Assembly: GCA_033391075.1 (NCBI GenBank)
Contig: JAWPMV010000001.1
Location: forward strand, 6,138,001-6,202,000
Direction of reading: 5' to 3'
Source of the DNA: Bacteroidia bacterium
GTDB lineage: Bacteria > Bacteroidota > Bacteroidia > J057
Length of the DNA: 64,000 nt
Both the position numbers and the translations under genes were made by a program. Below, piece after piece: positions 36,501-44,626 of the stretch. Positions within the stretch are counted from its first letter, which is position 1. Every line of letters starts with the position of its first letter. The notes beneath the pieces are model-generated. The model searched no databases, was not told the origin of the DNA, and was given only the letters and a program-made list of their open reading frames with translations.

Positions 36501-36733
36501 GGGTAGACGGAAACCCTTTCTCGCAAAAGAAACCTACCGACACCCAATTCATTTCTACCGGAAATATATCGGTCAAATTGCAGACCCTCAAAAGTCCTTT
36601 CCTCATCGGCTTTGGCACCGGCCTCAGAACCAATATTCTGAGTTATTCGGTAAGAACCGATATCGCCTGGGGCCTGGATGATGGCACCTTGCAGCGGCCG
36701 ATTCTTACGGTAAGTTTGGGCAAGAAATTTTGA
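33503..36733 (+). CDS. Large secreted protein: degenerate peptidase domain, TolB-like propeller, acidic linker, outer-membrane barrel
   Basis: ATG 33503 gives 1076 aa with a signal peptide (IRSILLALCLSSAVYIASAQ). Residues 25-270 look like a gluzincin-type metallopeptidase fold: ELIINEFSY (137-141) stands where HExxH is expected, and WYAEGLAEF follows with a Glu 22 residues later, but both zinc His are replaced. Residues about 290-590 contain WSKDGSEL, WSHDGKKL and WSLDDNMI blades of a TolB/PD40-type propeller. An acidic Glu-rich linker (about 593-630) precedes a beta-rich C-terminal half (from about 690) ending ILTVSLGKKF, typical of an outer-membrane barrel. I infer a surface protein anchored by its own barrel. 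Confidence 0.75.
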   Translation: MIRSILLALCLSSAVYIASAQSFKTFPNSSWESVSSENFDVFYTGNNRSGAILTARYAELARYEIGVLFDFKPEFRYPLIYGGNEGELAYSNFEDIAAREYPGIFNLPDLKGMVIHPGSANGHFKRTKEQVAELIINEFSYGDRVGNILQTQLLYHHANWYAEGLAEFVAHGWTYSDETWLNSIRSTKQNLVQLALEGDEKINRVVRKSIWRYIALDYGESKLSEILYLSSIQHSIESGIISVLGINLNTLTQRWREYVNSSGDTQVEGRIFLNQLEGARAVEIPGGQKLISFAYNESKSQLALYLDKKGKHSLYLYDIENDEYKDLGINGGYAGMQRYPDLNLPMAWSKDGSELATTVYNKGGYQIVIYDAVNEESSFTRVPDNIQQISHMDWSHDGKKLVFSGLNGGKTDLFTHRVGSADFNQITDDLFDNLEPAWSLDDNMILFSSNRLQGLSQEKISPEIYQDNFDLFSWKYENNRGQIDRITNTPTISERAPVPISSFEAIYKTDESGIENLGRINIFQKAESPLTDLEQGLEKFEASEKTISFSTPVDGDALVYVVPFASMNHRRKPETTLYRLEYLSKFQDRLEPPKKKEAEAELQEEELSEEEAAEEKMLNEEEDEVEEEDKQVRYYIFDEEETYESKKANKKDLTRKKRKSKLIQTVFGDEPKPQIGDIEVTKTGNKSPWAADYMGLGLIWDPLPHNFKYGLDLSVGYSDLLKNHKVDVRIRPFLNLKNAFGDVRYEYLKGKIDLFAEASYRARTFRETSPINNDTSFFRFDRVGLNVGARYPINSFAAVSLFGGGYMLSRKDQQLRRAENLSEDDIYAHAGILFEFDNVLEEEGFEYHGTRVKLGADSYFSQNAEDFAFHNVHAQVSHFQEVYGKIVLASKVSASFNLPNTATQFYLGSVANQLALIEFANNNGQPIRNNSVDTSLQNFNFIDFVMPMRGFYPNTRQGSRYIVGNFEMRIPLSRLLRSTLNTNPLYNLEIIPFLDAGTVWVDGNPFSQKKPTDTQFISTGNISVKLQTLKSPFLIGFGTGLRTNILSYSVRTDIAWGLDDGTLQRPILTVSLGKKF

Positions 36734-36744
36734 TCCTTCAGACT

Positions 36745-37905
36745 CTTCCGCTACAAGCCCGTTTCCCTCAAAAAGGAAACGACCCCCATATGGTATTTTG
36801 TACTCTTCTTTGGGCAGATTGTAATCTGCCCCTACAACGCATAATTTCTCTCTTTGGACCGGCGCGCACTCCTTTGGACAATTTAGGCAAGGGAGTGTGG
36901 GCTTTGAGGCGGTGGCTTGACCCTTCCGCTACAAGCCCGTTTCCCTTACAAGAGAAACAACCCACTTGCCAGACCACAGGTCATCTCGAAGCTTGAATGC
37001 GTGATGGCAGGTGGGCTGAGAGATCCTGTATTATTTCATAAATCCTTAAAGACAAGGTCTCTCGGTACGTAGGAACCCTTCCGCTGCAAGCCCGTTTCCC
37101 TCAAAAAGGAAACGACCCCCATATGGCATTTTATTCTTCTTTGGCAGATTGTAATCTGCCCCTACAACGCATAATTTCTCTCTTTGGACCAGCGTGCACT
37201 CCTTTGGACAATTTGGGCAAGGGAGTGTGGGCTTTGAGGCGGTGGCTTGACCCTTCCGCTACAAGCCCGTTTCCCTTACAAGAGAAACAACCCACTTGCC
37301 AGACCACAGGTCATCTCGAAGCTTGAATGCGTGATGGCAAGTGGGCTGAGAGATCCTGTATTATTTCATAAATCCTTAAAGACAAGGTCTCTCGGTACGC
37401 AGGAACCCTTCCGCTGAAAGCCCGTTTCCCTCAAAAAGGAAACGACCCCCATATGGCATTTTATTCTTCTTTGGCAGATTGTAATCTGCCCCTACAACGC
37501 ATAATTTCTCTCTTTGGACCAGCGTGCACTCCTTTGGACAATTTGGGCAAGGGAGTGTGGGCTTTGAGGCGGTGGCTTGACCCTTCCGCTACAAGCCCGT
37601 TTCCCTTACAAGAGAAACAACCCACTTGCCAGACCACAGGTCATCTCGAAGCTTGAATGCGTGATGGCAAGTGGGCTGAGATATCCTGTATTATTTCATA
37701 AATCCTTAAAGACAAGGTCTCTCGGTACGCAGGAACCCTTCCGCTGCAAGCCCGTTTCCCTCAAAAAGGAAACGACCTCCATATGGCATTTTATTCTTCT
37801 TTGGCAGATTGTAATCTGCCCCTACAACGCATAATTTCTCTCTTTGGACCAGCGTGCACTCCTTTGGACAATTTGGGCAAGGGAGTGTGGGCTTTGAGGC
37901 GGTGG
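36745..37905. repeat. 330-bp tandem repeat array, about 3.5 copies, hairpin-rich
   Basis: Copies: 36745-37077 (333 bp, most diverged), 37078-37407 and 37408-37737 (330 bp each, nearly identical), and a partial copy at 37738-37905. Each unit holds several inverted repeats: GGCAGATT/AATCTGCC, CACTCCTTTG/CAAGGGAGTG, CCCACTTGCCA/TGGCAAGTGGG, a GTTTCC/GGAAAC stem and GAGAGATCC/GGTCTCTC. The phrase CTTCCGCTACAAGCCCGTTT occurs twice per unit. Short open frames of 67 and 85 codons recur but shift with the repeat and show no protein features. There is no CRISPR-like repeat/spacer pattern. The array fills the gap between the barrel protein and the glycosyltransferase. Confidence 0.9.
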
Positions 37906-37961
37906 GTCAAGAGAGTCGAAAAAGACTTGCATCATAAAGCCTGCGAATCGTAATATCGTCC

Positions 37962-39161
37962 ATGCATTTCGCAGTCCTATCCGATCCTAATCATTTTCAC
38001 ACCCAGAAGTGGGTGAAAGGTCTCCTCGAAGCGGGCCAGGAGGTAAGTGTATTTTCTTTTGAGGAAGGGGAAATTGAAGGGGCGAATTGTGTGAGGATCA
38101 ATCCTCGCTTTAGCAGAAAAGGGCAGGCGACCTATTTGAGCTTTCTATTTTCGGGCAAAGCTTTATTGAAAGCCTTGCAAGAACATCAGATTGATATCCT
38201 CAATCCTATCAATATGACACCTTATGGAGTCTGGGGGAGAAATGCACATTTCACGCCTATGGTCTCTATCGCTATGGGCGCGGACATCCTCGAATATCCT
38301 CCTAAGGACCTAGACCTTCTTCCTGAGTCCAGACGCTGGGAGAAACAAACTACAGAGGTTTATGGCCCATTGCAGGGATTTATTAGCCGACTCAAGCGCA
38401 GGTTCTTTCGGGGACAGGTACAAAAAGCCCTGGATGCTTCTTCCCTTATCACTGGAGATAACCTGCTTCTGGTTCATGCGGTCAGAGAATGGTTTGGGAT
38501 AGCGGAGGAAAGGGTGCATCTCAATCGATGGGGCATAGAAGAGGAACTTTTCAAAATGAGTGAAGTAGAGGAGAAAGGCTTGAAGGAGAAATTCGGGATA
38601 GCCGACGGGCAAAGAGTTGTACTAAGTCCACGAGGCTTGAAACCCATTTATCAGGGCGATATCATAATAGCTGCTTTTGAAAAACTTCTGAAAGCGGGTA
38701 GAAAAGAGAAATACATTTTGCTATCTGCAGGCTATGAAATTCCGCAGGAGGTGGATGAAAAAGCGCAGCGACTTTCGCAGGCTTATCCCAATTTCCACTA
38801 TGTAAGAGGCCTGATCCCCCGAGAAGAGGCTTGCAAACTTTGGAATCTGACAGATGCCTTCATTTCGGCCCCCATCTATGACGGCTACAGCAATGCCCTC
38901 AGCGAAGGCAGGTTTATGGGGGCTGTCCCCATCGTCAATGATATACCGGCTACGCAGGAGCTTTTGGTCCATAAAAAAAATGGGTGGATCGTGGACCCTT
39001 TTGAGCCGCAAAAACTGGCTGAAGAATTAGAAATTGTCCTGGAGGATGTGGATGAATGGAAGGAGACCTTTTCCGCTAAAAACCGGGAATGGATACTTGC
39101 AAATGCCCACTTGAAATCAAACATGAAAGCTTTTGTTGAAGCTTGTGAAAAATTGTTGTAG
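37962..39161 (+). CDS. GT-B glycosyltransferase (family 4-like)
   Basis: The product of 399 aa begins MHFAVLSDPNHFHTQKWVKG, a typical N-terminal start of GT4-type enzymes. The C-terminal donor-binding half has VLSPRGLKPIYQGDIIIAAF, HYVRGLIPREEACKLWNLTD and the E-x7-E signature region in ISAPIYDGYSNALSEGRFMG. It should transfer a sugar from an NDP-sugar in the cytoplasm; acceptor and sugar are not predictable. There are no neighbouring sugar genes, and no signal or membrane segment. The 330-bp repeat array ends 56 bases before its start. Confidence 0.88.
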   Translation: MHFAVLSDPNHFHTQKWVKGLLEAGQEVSVFSFEEGEIEGANCVRINPRFSRKGQATYLSFLFSGKALLKALQEHQIDILNPINMTPYGVWGRNAHFTPMVSIAMGADILEYPPKDLDLLPESRRWEKQTTEVYGPLQGFISRLKRRFFRGQVQKALDASSLITGDNLLLVHAVREWFGIAEERVHLNRWGIEEELFKMSEVEEKGLKEKFGIADGQRVVLSPRGLKPIYQGDIIIAAFEKLLKAGRKEKYILLSAGYEIPQEVDEKAQRLSQAYPNFHYVRGLIPREEACKLWNLTDAFISAPIYDGYSNALSEGRFMGAVPIVNDIPATQELLVHKKNGWIVDPFEPQKLAEELEIVLEDVDEWKETFSAKNREWILANAHLKSNMKAFVEACEKLL

Positions 39162-39284
39162 TTTCGAAAAATTCGTGGCGTATAGGATCTGAAGCGTAAT
39201 TTCACTCGATAAGGTTATGATTTCCTTTCGATCCTGCCCGTTAAAAATCATTCGTTCAATTATTGCTAAAAAACTCAAAAAAAG

Positions 39285-39665
39285 ATGAGCATCCCCGAAG
39301 GTTTACTATACTCAGACGATCACGAATGGATTCGTATCGAGGGAAATATTGCAACCGTTGGTATTACACATTTCGCCCAATCCGAACTGGGTGATATTGT
39401 ATATGTAGAAATTGAAAGCCTGGATCAAAATGTCGAGAATGGAGAAGTCTTTGGTTCTGTTGAGGCCGTAAAGACGGTTTCTGATCTCTTGATGCCCGTA
39501 AGTGGGACGATCACAGAGGTGAATGACAAACTCGAGGCTGAGCCTGAACTGGTAAATTCCGATCCCTACGGAGACGGTTGGATGATTAAAATCGAGTTGG
39601 ACGGAGAGCCTGACACCGCTCATCTGAAAAATGCAGCTGCTTATGGCGAGCACATCGGTGCTTAG
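39285..39665 (+). CDS. gcvH: Glycine cleavage system H protein
   Basis: The product of 126 aa begins MSIPEGLLYSDDHEWIRIEG and has the lipoylation site Lys63 in SVEAVKTVSDL, followed by NDKLEAEPELVNSDPYGDGW. The protein shuttles the aminomethyl group between P, T and L proteins of the glycine cleavage complex. The other gcv genes are not nearby. It appears to be a single-gene transcript. Confidence 0.98.
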   Translation: MSIPEGLLYSDDHEWIRIEGNIATVGITHFAQSELGDIVYVEIESLDQNVENGEVFGSVEAVKTVSDLLMPVSGTITEVNDKLEAEPELVNSDPYGDGWMIKIELDGEPDTAHLKNAAAYGEHIGA

Positions 39666-40006
39666 CTTTAGCACTTATCGTTTTTATTTAGGCATTTGCA
39701 GCGAATTAGGTCTACCTTAAATCTTTTTTAGGTGGGTTTTCGTTAGTATTACATACAGTCTTTTCCTATTAGACTTTTTAGGACTGTTTTGGGTTGTTAT
39801 TTCCATCTTTTTTAGAAAAAGATGGAGTCAAAAATCGCAGAGCCCAAAGCCAGCCTCACATGCCGCCCCTTTTCCAGATGGGCTCTGCAGGGCCTCCGCG
39901 CTTTTTAGGGAACGGTATGCAGTATTTTTTTAGTAAAAGCCTGATTTATGTAGTAGAAAGGAATTTCTCTATTGTGGAATCTTTCTTCTCTTTATATCTT
40001 CTCAAT
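39666..40006. other. Intergenic region with two hairpins
   Basis: These 341 bases contain a perfect hairpin CCATCTTTTT-TAG-AAAAAGATGG (39803-39825) and a 9-base inverted repeat GCAGAGCCC/GGGCTCTGC (39837-39888) around a 34-base loop. The open frame that runs from 39794 into the TPR gene is repeat sequence and not part of the protein. The first hairpin shares its T-run/CTA/A-run design with the elements at 47425, 59932 and 60951. Confidence 0.5.
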
Positions 40007-41809
40007 ATGAAGCGAACCATCCTCTTTTGCCTTGTGGCTCTTTTGAGCACTTTGTTATGGGCACAACCTTCTCAGGAAGCCGAACTGGCTGATAAGTATT
40101 TTCAGGACGAAGAATTTGAACCCGCACTGGAATTATACCTAAAACTCAACCAGAAAGCACCTACCGAAAAGAATGTTCAGCGCATTGTTGCCTGTTATCA
40201 GAACCTCGGGCAGCTGGATGATGCCTTGAAGTATTTGGATAAAAGCATCAAAAAGAAAAACTCTTCGATCCTCTTTCCGGTCATGAAGGCCAATATCCTC
40301 GAACAGCTCGGGGAGATCAAGGAATCGGATAAACTTTACGAGGATGTCATCAATAAGAATCTGCGCAATGATTTCGACTTCATCAAAGTAGGTTCTTTCC
40401 TCTACCAAAACGGCAAACTGGAACTTGCACGCAAAGCCTATCTCCAAGGGAGGAAGCGAGCCAAAATCCCTTACTTATTTGCCAATGAAATTGCCAATAT
40501 CAGCCAGCAGTTGGGCGAATTTCAAAATGCCACCCAGGAATACCTGAATCTCTATTATGATGATTTCAGCAATCAGTCTTCCGCCAATCTTTCTATCCTC
40601 AATATGGTCAGTCCTCAATCGCAGGACGATATAGAGAAAGCCTTGCTTTCTGCTGTAGATAAGCGGCAGAGCGATTTGGGTTTGCGGGCTATGCTGTATG
40701 AGTATTATGTGTTGGTTGAAAACTTCTTCGAAGCCTTTGTACAGGTAAAATCCATTGACCGCCTCTTTCAGGAAGATGGCAGCCGCGTGATGAATTTCGG
40801 AGAAACCATGCGGAATAATAAAGATTATGCCCTCTCCAATAAGGCTTATGATTATGTGATTGATCGTAAGAAGAATTCGCCTTACCTCTATCAGGCGCAT
40901 ATTGAAAAAGCTGTAAATGGAGAACTCAAGGCCTTTGATCAGATACCGGTTGATCTGGTTTCCATCCAGGCGGCTGTGGCAGATTATGATGCTTTGTTGA
41001 AAGAATTTGGCTATCGCCCGCAGTACTTCAATGCCATCTATCGCAAGTCCAATTTGATGGTCTTTTACCTCAATGATCTGGAGCCGGCTTTGAAAGACCT
41101 GTCACAGTTGGTAGATCAGAAGCAGTTTTTGCGTTTGGAGGATTGGGCGAAAGCCATGTTGCTCATTGGAGACATTCAGCTCATCCAGCAGGAGTACAAC
41201 AAATCCAAGTTGACCTATAATGAAGTGAGCGAATCTTTCAAGGATCGTCAATTGGGCGCCTTGGCAAAATTCAAGCTCGCACAATTGGCCTATTATAAAG
41301 GAGAGTTCAAGCTTTCGCAGGCTTTGTTGAGCGCCATCAAAGACAATACTTCCAATGACATCTCCAATGATGCCATCAAACTGAATCTGCTCATCATTGA
41401 CAATACCGGCCTGGACTCTACCACCACGGCTTTGGAAATCTTTGCCCAGGCACAATTGCTCAATTACCAGCGTCTATATCCCGAGGCATTGGACCTGCTC
41501 GATTCCCTCGCCTTCAAATTCCCCAATCACGAATTGGCCGACGAAATCCTCTGGGAAAAAGCCAATGTTTACCTCAAACAGAACGACATCAATACGGCCC
41601 TGACCTTCATTGACAGAATTCTGAATAACTTCAAACTGGATATCTATGGGGACGATGCCCTCTTTACCAAAGCCCGCATCTACGACTACACCCTCAAAGA
41701 TCAGGAATCTGCCATGAAGCATTACCTGGAGTTTTTGACCCTATTTCCGGGGAGTTTGTATTCGGTGGAAGTGAGGAAGCGGATACGCGAGATGCGGCAG
41801 GCGGGATAG
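40007..41809 (+). CDS. Secreted TPR-repeat protein
   Basis: ATG 40007 begins a signal peptide (MKRTILFCLVALLSTLLWAQ); the longer frame upstream is repeat-derived. The 600-aa product is almost entirely helical with TPR-like units, for example ADKYFQDEEFEPALELYLKL at 35-54, RIVACYQNLGQLDDALKYLD after it, and AKFKLAQLAYYKGEFKLSQ and VYLKQNDINTALTFIDRIL towards the end. TPR proteins of this kind in Bacteroidota act as periplasmic scaffolds, for example in gliding or secretion machineries, but nothing here identifies the partner. The last codons overlap no other gene. Confidence 0.8.
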   Translation: MKRTILFCLVALLSTLLWAQPSQEAELADKYFQDEEFEPALELYLKLNQKAPTEKNVQRIVACYQNLGQLDDALKYLDKSIKKKNSSILFPVMKANILEQLGEIKESDKLYEDVINKNLRNDFDFIKVGSFLYQNGKLELARKAYLQGRKRAKIPYLFANEIANISQQLGEFQNATQEYLNLYYDDFSNQSSANLSILNMVSPQSQDDIEKALLSAVDKRQSDLGLRAMLYEYYVLVENFFEAFVQVKSIDRLFQEDGSRVMNFGETMRNNKDYALSNKAYDYVIDRKKNSPYLYQAHIEKAVNGELKAFDQIPVDLVSIQAAVADYDALLKEFGYRPQYFNAIYRKSNLMVFYLNDLEPALKDLSQLVDQKQFLRLEDWAKAMLLIGDIQLIQQEYNKSKLTYNEVSESFKDRQLGALAKFKLAQLAYYKGEFKLSQALLSAIKDNTSNDISNDAIKLNLLIIDNTGLDSTTTALEIFAQAQLLNYQRLYPEALDLLDSLAFKFPNHELADEILWEKANVYLKQNDINTALTFIDRILNNFKLDIYGDDALFTKARIYDYTLKDQESAMKHYLEFLTLFPGSLYSVEVRKRIREMRQAG

Positions 41810-41846
41810 GATAAAATCTAACTAGGTTTACATTTATCGGTATAAA

Positions 41847-41975
41847 ATGTTTTTATACGCAGGCATTCAGGAGTTCTTCTGGATTTGTGTGGCTGGAACG
41901 ATCTTGAATCTGCTCATTATTCCCTGGGGATATGTGTATCGGGAATTCTTTCAAAACTTCCTCAAATTTAGTTGA
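41847..41975 (+). CDS. Possible 42-aa membrane protein
   Basis: A short ATG frame encodes MFLYAGIQEFFWICVAGTIL followed by NLLIIPWGYVYREFFQNFL. It has one strongly hydrophobic segment flanked by aromatic and charged residues, the pattern of small single-span proteins. It is too short to judge by composition alone, and function is unknown. Confidence 0.35.
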   Translation: MFLYAGIQEFFWICVAGTILNLLIIPWGYVYREFFQNFLKFS

Positions 41976-42071
41976 GCAAGAGGGGAACTATCCTTGAAAA
42001 GAGCTTGGAAAAAACCTGAAAATTCGTCTTTATGAAATCCAGTTTTCTCTATTTTCAAATTCCCCTTTTTT

Positions 42072-42218
42072 ATGGCCGAAAAGAAAAACAGCAAGTTTAA
42101 GCTTACTGCTTTCATTATTGCTCTACTCATCATAGTCCTCGCTATTCTGGATCTAACCTACAAAACCAATATATTCTTTGATAGCCGAGATCCTGCTACC
42201 CTCATTCAAGACAATTGA
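42072..42218 (+). CDS. Possible 48-aa single-span membrane protein
   Basis: The frame encodes MAEKKNSKFKLTAFIIALLI then IVLAILDLTYKTNIFFDSRD and a short tail. A basic N-terminus, a clean 18-residue hydrophobic helix and a polar tail give a convincing N-in single-span protein. Its function is unknown. Confidence 0.45.
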   Translation: MAEKKNSKFKLTAFIIALLIIVLAILDLTYKTNIFFDSRDPATLIQDN

Positions 42219-42388
42219 ATTAACCAGACTCTTTTCGCTAAAGAACGGGCTGGAAATTCTCCTTCTTACATAATACTCCCCAGGCCTTATTCATTATTTT
42301 GGAATAAAAGCTTAGCTTGTAACTAAGTTCCCACAGCCAGAAATTCGACAATGGGAATTCATTTGGAAAAGCTAAGCTAACTAAGTCC

Positions 42389-44491
42389 ATGAAAAAGAAA
42401 ATTGCCCACACTACACGGCCAATTCTGAAAGATATTTGGCTCACTACTACATTACTCTTATTCCTTTCCCTTACCTTAAGCATCACTTCCTGTTCAACGA
42501 AAGCAGAAAATCCCTATAGCCCTCACAACCTCATGGGAAGAGGCTTTGGCTTGAGTTCTTCCAGCCTATTGGTTCAGAACCTGGACAGTGCGAGCACCTA
42601 CTTTCAAGAGGTACTCGGATTTAATGTGGCGAAGAAAGACAGCTTCGAAAAGGGATTCTATGAAGGGAGTAGAAACCTCATGATCTCTTTCGCAGATATG
42701 TCCTCCATCGAATTGCTTTCCCTGGAAGATTCGATCAGCAAAACAGATGCTAATGCCTTTATACAGGATTTTCTGGAAAAACAAGAAGGCGTAGGCATGT
42801 ACTCCCTTTCCAGTTCGGCGACAGATAGTACAAAAGCCTGGTTGGGAAGTCAGGGATTCATGATGGATTCCATCCAATCTCATTCGATTCCCAGTCAATT
42901 TGGCAGCGGAAACTCTAAATGGGAAGATGGCAAGAGTCAGGTTTTCCATCTGACTTTGAATGACAGTGTGAAAGCAGGATATATGCCGGACTTTATGGAA
43001 GCAGCGGATTTCCCCTTTCAGCGCATGCATGAGTGGAATAGCTTCTACCACATGCAGAGGGAATTTCTGGGGCAGCCGAATGGCGTTTTAGGAATCATTG
43101 CCTTGCACATCGCCGTTGAGGACCTGGGGATTGCGAGAAAAGAGTTTGCGAAGATGGGATTAAGTGAGTTGGATTCTATTCCCTCAGATAAAGAAGCTCG
43201 CTTTAAGGTGAAAGGGAATCAGCTGCTTCACCTGCAAACGCCCCTTTCGCCGGATGATGAAGTCTTCCAATTTCTCGATCAAAGAGGCCCAGGCGTCTTT
43301 GCCATTACATTCGAAGTAAAAGATCTGGATGCGACCTATGAGTTTTTGCAAGATAAATTGGAAGAAGGGGGCTTACTCAGAGATACTGTCGCGGGGCGCA
43401 TAACTATCCCCGCAGACTTTGCCTTTGGTGTCCAATTGGAATTTGTAGAGGAATCCGAAACTCAGGCCCAACTGGCAGAAAAAATAAAAATGAATTTCGG
43501 AGGAAAGTTGGACAGCACAGCTTCTGCTTATGCCGAGGAAATCTACATAAAATACTGTGCGCTTTGTCATGGAGAAAATCGCGAAGGATATGCTGCCGAT
43601 AATGCTCCATCCCTCAAATCAAAATCTTTGATGGCAACTGCCAAGACCTCCAATTTCCTCCGATACACCATTCAATACGGCAGGGCCAATACAGCCATGG
43701 CAGGTTATTATTCGGAGCAGGGCGGACCTTTGGAACTAATTGAAGTCGAAATCCTCTTGAAATGGCTACACGAACAAAGTGGGGTGGAAGAACCCATCAA
43801 TTTATCCCGAGAAACGGTCGCAGGTGATCCTGAATTGGGGGGCGAAATCTATGCAGCAAAATGTGCCGTATGCCATGGAAAAGATGGAGAAGGAATTTCT
43901 GCACCTGCATTGGGCAACAATATGCTACTGGCAACTGCTACAGATGAATTCTTAAAATATGCCATCAAAGAAGGTCGGGACGGAACGCCTATGGTCGCCT
44001 TCAAGGATAGCCTGAAAGAAGAAGAAATAGATGGATTGACTGCCTTTCTCAGAAGTCGTTCTTCGGGTTGGGATGTACCGAAGGGGGATAGTGTGAAAGT
44101 GCCCGAAGCAGAAGAGTACGTCCTGAATCCGAACAATAAAAATCCCGACTTTGAGCTCCGCGATGGACTCTACCTTTCTGCCGAACAATTGAATAAAGCC
44201 ATGGGAGATAGTGCACGTATGGTATTGCTGGATGCCCGTTCGACCGTGGCCTGGAAACAGACACATATCCCGGGTTCGATTCCCGTTCCTTACTATGAAG
44301 AACCCGAAGCCTTTGTGGAGAACATCCCTAATGACAGTACCTGGATTGTGGCATATTGCGCTTGTCCGCATGCGGCTTCAGGCAGAGTCATCAAAAAGCT
44401 AAAGAAATATGGCTACAAGAATCTGGCAATTCTGGATGAAGGCATACTCGTTTGGGCTGAAATGGGATTTCCAGTTCGACATGGGAATTAG
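42389..44491 (+). CDS. Lipoprotein fusion: VOC-like, two cytochrome c domains and rhodanese
   Basis: The product of 700 aa has a lipobox SITSC (Cys35). Residues about 50-355 contain VOC (glyoxalase/bleomycin-resistance-like) modules: SLLVQNLDSASTYFQEVLGF, LHIAVEDLGIARKEFAKMGL and FAITFEVKDLDATYEFLQDK. Two class I cytochrome c domains follow, with heme motifs CALCH (390-394) and CAVCH (492-496) and candidate axial Met in NTAMAGY and DGTPMVAF. The last 110 residues are a rhodanese domain: LLDARSTVAWKQTHIPGSIP and the active-site loop YCACPHAASGR (Cys657, Cys659). The combination suggests periplasmic redox chemistry on a sulfur or small-molecule substrate, with electrons passing through the hemes; the substrate is unknown. 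Confidence 0.85.
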   Translation: MKKKIAHTTRPILKDIWLTTTLLLFLSLTLSITSCSTKAENPYSPHNLMGRGFGLSSSSLLVQNLDSASTYFQEVLGFNVAKKDSFEKGFYEGSRNLMISFADMSSIELLSLEDSISKTDANAFIQDFLEKQEGVGMYSLSSSATDSTKAWLGSQGFMMDSIQSHSIPSQFGSGNSKWEDGKSQVFHLTLNDSVKAGYMPDFMEAADFPFQRMHEWNSFYHMQREFLGQPNGVLGIIALHIAVEDLGIARKEFAKMGLSELDSIPSDKEARFKVKGNQLLHLQTPLSPDDEVFQFLDQRGPGVFAITFEVKDLDATYEFLQDKLEEGGLLRDTVAGRITIPADFAFGVQLEFVEESETQAQLAEKIKMNFGGKLDSTASAYAEEIYIKYCALCHGENREGYAADNAPSLKSKSLMATAKTSNFLRYTIQYGRANTAMAGYYSEQGGPLELIEVEILLKWLHEQSGVEEPINLSRETVAGDPELGGEIYAAKCAVCHGKDGEGISAPALGNNMLLATATDEFLKYAIKEGRDGTPMVAFKDSLKEEEIDGLTAFLRSRSSGWDVPKGDSVKVPEAEEYVLNPNNKNPDFELRDGLYLSAEQLNKAMGDSARMVLLDARSTVAWKQTHIPGSIPVPYYEEPEAFVENIPNDSTWIVAYCACPHAASGRVIKKLKKYGYKNLAILDEGILVWAEMGFPVRHGN

Positions 44492-44626
44492 AGGTGAATG
44501 AAGATCTGGCAGGGGAAAGGATTCATGCCTCATGAAACTTTCCCCTATCAGAGTCGTACCCCTAGCAAACACAATTTTATCTGATTGCTGATTCCATCTC
44601 ATTTCCAGCAATCACAAACGTAACGC

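Noticed and set aside
36730-37834. Repeated 67-88 codon open frames in the tandem array
   Set aside because: They recur only because the DNA repeats every 330 bases, have no start signals or protein features, and cross hairpin arms.
36745-37905. CRISPR array
   Set aside because: Units are 330 bp and nearly identical throughout, with no short repeat plus unique spacer pattern and no cas genes.
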